Assembly (NCBI GenBank): GCA_028711995.1
Contig: JAQTRE010000011.1
Location: 1 to 45,121, forward strand
Source: Dehalococcoidia bacterium
GTDB lineage: Bacteria; Chloroflexota; Dehalococcoidia; SZUA-161; SpSt-899
Direction of reading: 5' to 3'
DNA: 45,121 nucleotides
The position numbers were made by a program, and so were the translations under genes. The notes below the pieces were generated by a model. The model made no database searches. It was not told where the DNA came from and saw nothing but the letters and a program-made list of their open reading frames with translations. The first letter of the stretch is position 1, and each line of letters begins with the position of its first letter. This document shows positions 16,114 through 23,229 of the stretch, in pieces.

Positions 16114-17160
16114 ATGAACAGCGATAGGCTTCCGGAATTGCAGGCCAGATACACTGAGGCGTTGCGCAACTATGTGCAGACTCACAGTGAAAACGCCTTG
16201 TTCAGCATATCCAAACTGAGCAAGGAATTCATGAGTGAAGGCCTTGGCCCGGATGATGTCACCAGCATGCATTCTGTAGCCATGGGCAGAATCGTCAACG
16301 AACTGAGCGGCGAGTCGGCCATGAGCGCTTTTCATAGCTCTACGGAGCCACTGCTGGAAATCATGATGAACTACGCCATGTTCTACCATACGCATATGGA
16401 GAAACATAGACAGCAGATTGCCGAATTTGAGGGCGGCGACAGGGTGAAGGAGATGGAGAAACTGGCCAGCGTTGGCCTGATCTTGCTGGGTATGACCAGC
16501 GAGATGGTGATTCAAATGGAATCGGTTACCGCATACACGAATATGATGGCCCAGGGCGGGATAAGCAAAGCCAAAGAGCTCTCACAGATAGTCATGCAAG
16601 AGGCAACACAGTTACAAGAGATGCTTAAGACGGCATTCCTGTACTCCCGAAAAATGGCCAAGCGGACAGATGACAGAATGTCAGTCGTTTTGAACGACCT
16701 CCTGGTAGAATCCATCGACGTGGTGAGGAATGCGGTCAGGCTTGACTCTGTTGCCATTCAGACCAACTACAGGATTTCGGTCAAAATAAACGTCAATCCC
16801 GTCGAAATGCAGCAGGCATTGGTGAACCTGATTGCCAGCGCCATTAATATCATCCAGGGCAGCGGCAGTTTAATGATCTCTACTACCATCGATGAGAGTG
16901 GTGCACGAGAGATTGTGGCCTTAAAGATCATTTCCAGCAAGAACGGTCCGGCCAAACGTCCGGATATATTCAGTCTGCCGATGGCAAAATCAGACGTCGG
17001 ATTGAACATCGCCGCCAGCATCATAAGAAGAAACGGCGGTGCGATTGATGTTGTTAGCGGTGAAAATGGCATGCATATCACGGTTCGCATGCCGGTGGCA
17101 AGTAAAGCAAATGACTTCATCGGAAGCGTTGCCATGTCGGCAAGGCAGCCTGTAGCCTAG
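16114..17160 (+). CDS. RsbU-type N-terminal domain fused to a degenerate histidine-kinase-like module
   Basis: A 348-residue soluble protein. Residues about 5-90 (LPELQARYTEALRNYVQTHS, EFMSEGLGPDDVTSMHSVAM) resemble the N-terminal RsbT-binding domain of RsbU. Residues 110-190 align with a HisKA dimerisation helix, but the phospho-acceptor His is Ser129 (SVGLILLGMTSEM for the usual GxAHE). A GHKL ATPase-like end follows with an N-box-like MQQALVNLIASAINII and the late motif DVGLNIAASIIRRNGGAIDV; the G1 Asp-Gly box is not obvious. It could be a pseudo-kinase that receives RsbT and passes the signal on without phosphotransfer, replacing RsbU. No output domain is attached. Family resemblance is by eye only. 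Confidence 0.72.
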   Translation: MNSDRLPELQARYTEALRNYVQTHSENALFSISKLSKEFMSEGLGPDDVTSMHSVAMGRIVNELSGESAMSAFHSSTEPLLEIMMNYAMFYHTHMEKHRQQIAEFEGGDRVKEMEKLASVGLILLGMTSEMVIQMESVTAYTNMMAQGGISKAKELSQIVMQEATQLQEMLKTAFLYSRKMAKRTDDRMSVVLNDLLVESIDVVRNAVRLDSVAIQTNYRISVKINVNPVEMQQALVNLIASAINIIQGSGSLMISTTIDESGAREIVALKIISSKNGPAKRPDIFSLPMAKSDVGLNIAASIIRRNGGAIDVVSGENGMHITVRMPVASKANDFIGSVAMSARQPVA

Positions 17161-17184
17161 CCATTTGACCCGCTGTGAGGAGAT

Positions 17185-17763
17185 ATGGATTTAGGAATAG
17201 CAACCAGACCGAAGGCAAACGAAACCTCAAATGGCGATGCCTATTTTGTCGGTGAGCACGAGAGCACTGTGCTCTTTGCCATGATCGATGGACTGGGACA
17301 TGGGGAGCAAGCAAATGACGCTGCCAACAAAACCACAGCGTTTCTGGCCAGTCATCTGCAGCAGGACCTGGTATCGCTGATAAAGGGATGCCATCAGGAG
17401 TTGCGCGGGAGCCGAGGCGCTGTAATCGGCATCGCTTCAATTGACAGGCAGACCCAGTCGCTCAAGTATGCGGGAGTCGGAAACATCGAGAGCAGAATCG
17501 TCACAAGAGCAGTGACAGAAGGGATCAAGGTATCGCATCTGATATCCATGAATGGGATCGTCGGCTGTAACCTGGGAAGAGTGAACGCTATGGAGTATCC
17601 CTTTCACGTCGGGGATATCATCGTCATGTTCAGTGACGGTATTTCTTCCAGGCTCAACCTCTCCGAATTCCTGCCGGTCCAGAATCTGCAGGCAGCCGCC
17701 GAGAAGATTCTGATCAAACACGGCAAGGATGATGACGCCACCGTCCTGTTGGCAAGGTTGTGA
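17185..17763 (+). CDS. rsbX: RsbX-like PP2C serine phosphatase
   Basis: A 192-residue single-domain PPM/PP2C phosphatase starting at the ATG at 17185 behind GAGGAGAT. Metal-binding acidic residues are visible in NGDAYFV, AMIDGLGHGE, MFSDGIS and KDDDATVL. The short length, lack of a sensor domain and position after RsbR-S-T fit RsbX, which removes phosphate from RsbR and RsbS and resets the stressosome. With it, every core part of the switch except a true RsbU/anti-sigma branch is present. Confidence 0.9.
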   Translation: MDLGIATRPKANETSNGDAYFVGEHESTVLFAMIDGLGHGEQANDAANKTTAFLASHLQQDLVSLIKGCHQELRGSRGAVIGIASIDRQTQSLKYAGVGNIESRIVTRAVTEGIKVSHLISMNGIVGCNLGRVNAMEYPFHVGDIIVMFSDGISSRLNLSEFLPVQNLQAAAEKILIKHGKDDDATVLLARL

Positions 17764-17848
17764 TAAACGGTGTGTGGTCTATTGACCGTTTGCGATTGCC
17801 CAATCCGGTTGGCAATCAGGAATTCCAACAAGATACGGGAGAACGCTC

Positions 17849-18562
17849 GTGACAACAAAGGCAAAAGCAGAAGAAAAACTGATCACCTCGGGCAGCGCCG
17901 AGATCGATAGAAAGATGGGAGGCGGCATTCCCAAGGGATCCCTGACGCTCATAGAAGGCCAATCGGATGCCGGTAAATCCGTTCTTACCCAGCAAATCAT
18001 CTGGGGATCTCTCAATACCGATTGCAGGGTCACTCTGTTCAGTACCGAGAGCACCATCAAGAACCTGATGAAACAGCTCGATAGCCTCGGGCTGCATGTC
18101 ACCGATTATCTCCTGCTGGATCGACTCAGGGTGTATCCGGTCCAACTGGCAAAGGGCGGGGTCGATATAAACTTCGCCTTGAAGATCATGTCTGAGGCCT
18201 TTCACCGTGAAGCAGATGCCGAGATGATCATCATCGACTCTCTGACCTCTTTTGTTACCAACGTGCCAGTGGAATCTACCATTGCCTTTTTTGAGGACTG
18301 CAAGAATCTTTGCAACGAGGGCCAGACCATTCTCATCGTCATCCATGCATACGCCTTCAGCGAAAGTACGCTGGTGCGTGTGCGCTCCATGTGTGACGCT
18401 CACCTGAACCTGCGAATTGAGCAGCTGGGAGACAAGCTGCTGAAAGTGCTCGAAGTAAGCAAGATAAGAGGCGCTACCCGAAACACGGGCAATATAGTGG
18501 CTTTTGAGATAGAGCCTGGATGGGGAATGCGAATCATTCCTGTGTCCAAGGCGCAAGTATAG
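17849..18562 (+). CDS. arlH: Archaellum ATPase regulator ArlH (KaiC-like)
   Basis: A 237-residue RecA/KaiC-fold protein. The Walker A loop is GQSDAGKS (residues 37-44) and the Walker B strand MIIIDSLTSF. It begins ITSGSAEIDRKMGGGIPKGS, the usual ArlH opening, and ends in the ArlH/KaiC beta region (VLEVSKIRGATRNTGNIVAF). The GTG at 17849 is the only start giving the normal N-terminus. In archaea ArlH forms a ring under the membrane that binds ArlI and ArlJ, and its autophosphorylation state gates assembly. It follows the stressosome genes by 85 bases, which makes it a possible target of that switch (inference). Confidence 0.9.
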   Translation: MTTKAKAEEKLITSGSAEIDRKMGGGIPKGSLTLIEGQSDAGKSVLTQQIIWGSLNTDCRVTLFSTESTIKNLMKQLDSLGLHVTDYLLLDRLRVYPVQLAKGGVDINFALKIMSEAFHREADAEMIIIDSLTSFVTNVPVESTIAFFEDCKNLCNEGQTILIVIHAYAFSESTLVRVRSMCDAHLNLRIEQLGDKLLKVLEVSKIRGATRNTGNIVAFEIEPGWGMRIIPVSKAQV

Positions 18563-18646
18563 TGCGAATCAAGGATCGGGGACCAAGGGTTAGTCTTTCG
18601 GAAGCACCGCAGACCCTTTATCCCTGCATCTTATATTGGAGTAAGA

Positions 18647-20518
18647 ATGCCCGAACTTCTGTTGCCATTTGAAGCCAAGAAAGTCGATTTGAAAGGTGCA
18701 GACCTTCTTGACGCCGGGCTGTACCCCTTGCTGCCAAAAGGACTAAAAGAGGCATCGAGGGCTAAGCCTTTCCTGTTGGAATACCTGCACATGTTGCCCA
18801 TTGAGGAAATCGGTATTCCAAAATACTATGAGACGCTTCCCAGAAGTCTTTCCGATGAGAAGAATCCCAATCTGATTTACCCGGTTGAGGGAGGGGTTTT
18901 CGTTCACATCTATCCTGAACCTACGGACGAAAGGCATACCTACGTCTCCGTTGAGCCCAGTCTCACCATCAACATCGATGCGATCATGCCCAAGATCGAA
19001 GAAGCCCTGCTGGACTATACCGATGAATTTGATTCCCTCGATACGGACGAGGAAAAGACACAAGGTTTCCTGAGAGCCCTGGACAAGATCTGCTATTCCA
19101 AGGTCAGCAAAACAGGCAAGTCGTCTAAAGAAGACGCCAAAGACAATGCCAAAGGAAACGGCAACGGGAATAATGGGGTAACCATCGGAGAAGACAAGCT
19201 CACCGGATCCAAAGGCAAGTGGTTTGGGAAAAGCGACAAATCCAAGGACAAAAAAAACGGCGCATCTTCGGGAAGAAGTAGATTGTTTACCAGAGCAGCC
19301 AAGACCAGGATCGAATTGACGCCTGACGAGATCGAGGCGGTCAAATATCTCGTCGTTCGGGAGAAAGTTGGGGTAGGTGTCCTGGAACCTCTTGTGCATG
19401 ATATCTATGTCGAGGACGTCAGCTGCAGCGGGCTCGGGCGTATTTTCATCGAGCATAAGGTATTCAAAAGCGTGAAGACCGCCATATCCTTTAACAACAT
19501 GCCAGAGCTGGATAACTTTGCCCTGAGACTCTCCGAACGTTCCAAAAGGCCGGTTACGCTGCACAGCCCCATTTCAGATGCCACTCTTCCGGATGGTTCC
19601 CGAATCAATATCGTATACGGCGAAGATGTCTCCAGAAGGGGAACCAACTTTACCATTCGAAAGGCTATGGGCACTCCCACCAGCATCATGGAAATATGCG
19701 GATTCGGCACGATGACCTATCAGATGGCAGCCTATATGTCTCTGGTAATCGAGCATGATTTGAATGTGTTTATCGCCGGTGAGACGGCATCCGGAAAGAC
19801 AACCACAATCAATGCCCTGACCGCTTTCCTGCTACCTGAAACCAAGATCGTGAGCATCGAGGATACACCGGAATTGGTCGTCCCTCACAAAAACTGGATT
19901 CGCGAGGTATCCAGAGAGGCCAAGGATGGGAGAGGGGGCGCAGTCGGCATGTTCGATTTACTCAAGGCGGCCTTGCGGCAACGGCCCAATATGATCGTCA
20001 TCGGTGAGATCAGAGGCGCAGAAGGACTGATCGCTTTCCAGGCTATGCAAACCGGCCACGGCGTGATGGCCACCTTCCATGCTGCTTCCGTGGAGAAACT
20101 CATCCAGCGTCTCACCGGGGACCCCATCAATGTCCCCAAGGCTTATATCGATTGCCTGAACGTCGTCCTCATCCAATGCGCAGTCAGACTGCCCAGCGGA
20201 AAATCGGCCAGACGCGTCATCAGCATCAGTGAGATCGTAGGGTATGATTCCGTATCAAACTCTTTCTCCTTTATCCACACCTTCATGTGGAACCAGTCAA
20301 AAGACGTATTCGAGTTTCCCGGGGATAAGAACAGTTACATCCTGGAGGAGAAGATAGCCCCAAAGAGAGGGCTTCCTCCGGAAAAGAAACGAAACATCTA
20401 TAACGAACTCAACAGAAGAGCCAGAATTCTGGAGCGCTTACACAAAGAAAAAGGGGTTACTGATTTCTATGAGCTTCTTGGGGTCCTTAACACTGCGCGC
20501 AAGGAAGGGGTTTTCTAA
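18647..20518 (+). CDS. arlI: Archaellum motor ATPase ArlI
   Basis: A 623-residue type II/IV secretion superfamily ATPase that drives assembly and rotation. The N-terminal part (to about residue 150) matches ArlI-type domains (ELDNF comes later with the linker). Residues about 152-212 are a Lys/Gly/Asn-rich low-complexity insert. The core has Walker A GETASGKT (378-385), the acidic EDTPELVVPHKNW, Walker B MIVIGEIRG (449-457) and the His box TGHGVMATFHAAS. The ATG at 18647 follows TTGGAGTAAG. ArlI-specific features such as IYVEDVSCSG and VEHDLNVFIAG-type strands separate it from GspE/PilB, and the lack of the C-terminal tetra-Cys zinc motif supports this. Confidence 0.92.
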   Translation: MPELLLPFEAKKVDLKGADLLDAGLYPLLPKGLKEASRAKPFLLEYLHMLPIEEIGIPKYYETLPRSLSDEKNPNLIYPVEGGVFVHIYPEPTDERHTYVSVEPSLTINIDAIMPKIEEALLDYTDEFDSLDTDEEKTQGFLRALDKICYSKVSKTGKSSKEDAKDNAKGNGNGNNGVTIGEDKLTGSKGKWFGKSDKSKDKKNGASSGRSRLFTRAAKTRIELTPDEIEAVKYLVVREKVGVGVLEPLVHDIYVEDVSCSGLGRIFIEHKVFKSVKTAISFNNMPELDNFALRLSERSKRPVTLHSPISDATLPDGSRINIVYGEDVSRRGTNFTIRKAMGTPTSIMEICGFGTMTYQMAAYMSLVIEHDLNVFIAGETASGKTTTINALTAFLLPETKIVSIEDTPELVVPHKNWIREVSREAKDGRGGAVGMFDLLKAALRQRPNMIVIGEIRGAEGLIAFQAMQTGHGVMATFHAASVEKLIQRLTGDPINVPKAYIDCLNVVLIQCAVRLPSGKSARRVISISEIVGYDSVSNSFSFIHTFMWNQSKDVFEFPGDKNSYILEEKIAPKRGLPPEKKRNIYNELNRRARILERLHKEKGVTDFYELLGVLNTARKEGVF

Positions 20519-22046
20519 GGAGAATACTTCCGATGAAGTAAACCTGCCGAAACTGGCCTCCGGCAAGCAGATCATCCAGAAGAAGAGGGTATCGAGTACA
20601 AGCAACCAGGAGCTATTGTACTTTGACCTTTTCTATCAGCTGTCGTACATGGCTGCCATTTCTACGGCGGGAATCAGCCGGGATCGTATTTTCGATTACT
20701 CTGCTCAGCTTTCCGGTAAGGCAGCAGTGTATTTCAAAGAAATCCAGCGCATAGCCGTTCACCTCGGCTATGACTATGCGGACGCATGCCGGCTGGAAGG
20801 GGAGTCTGTGGATGACGAAATGGTGCGCACGATGTTGCTCCGCCTGTCCGGGTCGATGAGTTCCGGCGAACGCGAATCTGAGTTCTTCGGCCGCGAGGCC
20901 GATGTTTTTGGAACCAGCTACGGCGACCAATATGAACGTAAACTGGACACCTTGAAACTGTGGACTGATGCCTTCAGCGCGCTGATTATCTCTGCTGTTC
21001 TGGTGATCATCATCGGCGTCGTCTCAACCATGATATACAAAACGGACCGGATATTCACCCTGGGACTGGTAGGGCTCACTATTGGTATCTCCATCGGGGG
21101 GACATGGCTCATATCATTGATGTCCCCCAAAGAACAGGTACCGCTCCAGCAACCGAGCTCCGCCGAGCAGAAGCAAATCCGACTCTTGATGATGGCGCTC
21201 ATTCCTACTTCAATCGTTGTCGCGCTTCTGTTGCTGGCAAGCGATGCCGGTATGGGATGGGCAATGTTGATAGGCGGGTTGATCCTCTTCCCTATAGGCC
21301 ATGTAGCGGTGAAGGATGACAAGCTGATCGCTAAAAGGGACGGTGAGATAGGAGCTTTCCTGCGCTCGCTGGGAGGAGTAACGACTGCCATAGGCGCCAC
21401 TGTCACGGAGGGCATCTGCCGGATGGACTTGCGCGCCATGCCTGTTCTGAGAGAAGGGACTACGCACCTGAAGAAGCGGCTGGAAATAGGCATTATGCCT
21501 TCCATCTGCTGGAAACGATTTGTAGTGGAGACGGGAAGCGTAGTAGTCAACCGAAGCGTAGGCATGTTCCGTGATGCCATGGCCTTAGGCGCAGGTGCAG
21601 AAGATGCCGGCAAGCGGGCTTCTGCTTATGCCGTAAAACTGGATCTCTTGAGAGCCAGAAGAAGACTGATAACCAAGCCCTTTGGAATGCTCACTTTCGC
21701 CATGCACGGCGCAGTTGTACTGCTTCTGGTTTTTGTGACCGAGGTCATGATGCGATTTGGCTCCATGATAATGAACATTGAGATGGACATCCCCGGGTCA
21801 GCGTCGTCCTCTGCCGTAGGGGGTTATTTCTCTTTTAACTTCGCTGGACTGCAATTACTGACTTCGCTGGTAATGCCGGTGATCATCGTGCTGACTGTAG
21901 TCAATGCTATGGCGCCCAAGCTGGCTGAAGGGGGACACAAGTGCAAGTTCTTTTACAACCTGTCCATCACCATGTGCATGTCAGGGATATGCTTGATCAT
22001 TGTACCCTATCTGGTAACGATGGTTTTCGGCAGCGTCGGGGGATGA
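20469..22046 (+). CDS. arlJ: Archaellum platform membrane protein ArlJ
   Basis: A 525-residue polytopic platform protein (T2SSF/GspF fold twice) on which ArlI turns. Membrane helices lie at about residues 167-190, 194-217, 238-280, 407-430, 459-480 and 496-520, separated by a long basic cytoplasmic loop. The N-terminal soluble part (SYMAAISTAGISRDRIFDYS) and EYERKLDTLKLWTDAFSALI-like entry match ArlJ. The ATG at 20469 overlaps arlI by 50 bases. A Shine-Dalgarno (AAGGAG, 20517-20522) lies just past the arlI stop but no in-frame ATG, GTG or TTG follows at a suitable distance, so the earlier start is kept. Confidence 0.88.
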   Translation: MSFLGSLTLRARKGFSKENTSDEVNLPKLASGKQIIQKKRVSSTSNQELLYFDLFYQLSYMAAISTAGISRDRIFDYSAQLSGKAAVYFKEIQRIAVHLGYDYADACRLEGESVDDEMVRTMLLRLSGSMSSGERESEFFGREADVFGTSYGDQYERKLDTLKLWTDAFSALIISAVLVIIIGVVSTMIYKTDRIFTLGLVGLTIGISIGGTWLISLMSPKEQVPLQQPSSAEQKQIRLLMMALIPTSIVVALLLLASDAGMGWAMLIGGLILFPIGHVAVKDDKLIAKRDGEIGAFLRSLGGVTTAIGATVTEGICRMDLRAMPVLREGTTHLKKRLEIGIMPSICWKRFVVETGSVVVNRSVGMFRDAMALGAGAEDAGKRASAYAVKLDLLRARRRLITKPFGMLTFAMHGAVVLLLVFVTEVMMRFGSMIMNIEMDIPGSASSSAVGGYFSFNFAGLQLLTSLVMPVIIVLTVVNAMAPKLAEGGHKCKFFYNLSITMCMSGICLIIVPYLVTMVFGSVGG

Positions 22047-22097
22047 AAGACTTCGACCTTGAGCACTCGCGGGAAGACCCGCCAAGAGGAGGTTGAA

Positions 22098-22466
22098 ATG
22101 GGCCTAACAGACAAACTGAAAAAGAAGTCAAAAGATGCCGAAAAGCCTGAGGAAATCGGCGGAATCATAGCAGATACAAAGTTGACGGAACGTCCAATCA
22201 GCCCTACGAAAGGGGATGTGGCACTGCCTGATATCCCTCCGGCCCCATTACCTCAGGGCCTGCCACAAGCCCCCCCTGAAGCGCTGAAAGAGCCGCCAAA
22301 AGAGAAGAAAACCGGTGGACTTTCGGCAATGGATATCTTTGCCGCTGAAACCGCAGAGTCAGATGAAGGTAATCAACTTGCCAAACAATTACACGAGGTC
22401 GATATCAACGACCTGCTGACAGAGTGCAAGGAAATAGCCGCCAAGCTCCGTCAGCCAATCACCTGA
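22098..22466 (+). CDS. Small proline-rich protein at the end of the archaellum operon, unknown
   Basis: A 122-residue soluble protein. The ATG at 22098 follows GAGGAGGTTGAA, 51 bases after arlJ, so it is probably co-transcribed. Residues 1-20 are Lys-rich (MGLTDKLKKKSKDAEKPEE), the middle is Pro-rich (PDIPPAPLPQGLPQAPPEAL), and the end is a helical acidic segment (LSAMDIFAAETAESDEGNQL, then VDINDLLTECKEIAAKLRQ). I do not recognise the family. Its place beside the motor genes makes it a candidate adaptor or a substitute for ArlC/ArlX, but that is a guess. Confidence 0.7.
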   Translation: MGLTDKLKKKSKDAEKPEEIGGIIADTKLTERPISPTKGDVALPDIPPAPLPQGLPQAPPEALKEPPKEKKTGGLSAMDIFAAETAESDEGNQLAKQLHEVDINDLLTECKEIAAKLRQPIT

Positions 22467-22665
22467 ATCTTCCGAGAGAACTGATCGACTCAATCAACCG
22501 GGAACCTGCCGGACAGGACCATACCCTAACCTTCCCCCATTGAAGAACCTCCGCAAAGATGTTCATCAACGCTTCTTATGGACAATCCCGTCTCGTGAAG
22601 GGGCAGGAATCTTTCACATCACCGACCCCCACCCCTTCATTTCATAGTTCGCACTTTCTGTGATG

Positions 22666-22809
22666 CTATTTTGCTTTTCCGATTCGGAACATCTTGGTCT
22701 TACAAGTCGGGCACACACCCTGTGTTGCGGGCTTTCCGTTCTTCATGGTGATGGCCTTAGGATCTTTCATTTCCTTCTTGGCACGGCATTTCACACAGTA
22801 CGCTTGCAT
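22666..22809 (-). CDS. DUF5679 zinc-ribbon protein
   Basis: A 47-residue protein starting at the ATG at 22809, with GGAGGAG upstream; a longer in-frame start would add 13 residues of unrelated sequence. It has two CxxC pairs (YCVKCRAKK and GVCPTCKTK) joined by MKDPKAITMKNGKPATQ, the signature of DUF5679 zinc ribbons, which I know as free-standing proteins in Chloroflexota and as topoisomerase tails. The function is unknown. A near-perfect promoter lies upstream. Confidence 0.88.
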   Translation of the reverse strand: MQAYCVKCRAKKEMKDPKAITMKNGKPATQGVCPTCKTKMFRIGKAK

Positions 22810-22847
22810 GGAACACTCCTCCTCATAAAGGTTTTGTATTACGTGCA

Positions 22848-22876
22848 ATCATAATATATCTCTGCTAGAATGTCAA
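22848..22876 (-). promoter_or_regulatory. Sigma70-type promoter of the DUF5679 gene
   Basis: TTGACA (22871-22876) and TATGAT (22848-22853) on the minus strand are separated by exactly 17 bases, about 40 bases upstream of the start codon. Both boxes and their spacing are near consensus. Confidence 0.78.
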
Positions 22877-23229
22877 CAGGCTCACGCCGCTTATCCCCAC
22901 AAGTGAACGAAACATGCCAGGGGCTCCACATTATTATTGGAACCTCCTCGCCACAACGAGATTGTTCCTCACCTGCTGTTTTTCGAGTAGGCGTTATCCC
23001 TGATTTTGTCATTCTGAGCAGCCGAGGAGACACAAAGGACATCATCCGGTTCCCATGATCCGTGCCGACTCATAGCATCTCCTGAAGAGAAAAAGGATTC
23101 CCCCAAATAAGGTGTTTCAGCTTGGACTTATCTTTGTGTTATAATTGAACCTAAAATGGGTATGTTTCGAAGCGCACGGCTGCTTCTTGCCCCGATCAGA
23201 CCTGAATTGAGTCGTCAAAGGAGTCTCAA
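22877..23229. other. Intergenic region before the FKBP-LRR gene
   Basis: About 350 bases between divergent genes. I see no convincing gene; the short open frames on either strand have no family resemblance. The region holds an extended -10 element at 23137-23145. Confidence 0.5.
23137..23145 (+). promoter_or_regulatory. Extended -10 promoter of the FKBP-LRR lipoprotein gene
   Basis: TG-T-TATAAT at 23137-23145 is a full extended -10 element 85 bases before the start codon. The -35 box is poor (TTTCAG at 23115-23120, 19-base spacing), as is usual for extended -10 promoters. Confidence 0.55.

Noticed and set aside
17816-18556. Long minus-strand frame of 246 codons across arlH
   Set aside because: It is the mirror of the arlH coding frame, has no family resemblance, and arlH shows clear Walker motifs.
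18743-19564. Minus-strand frame of 273 codons inside arlI
   Set aside because: Antisense shadow of a conserved ATPase gene; no start site or motif supports it.
20918-21613. Minus-strand frame of 231 codons inside arlJ
   Set aside because: Antisense to a membrane-protein gene, where open antisense frames are common.
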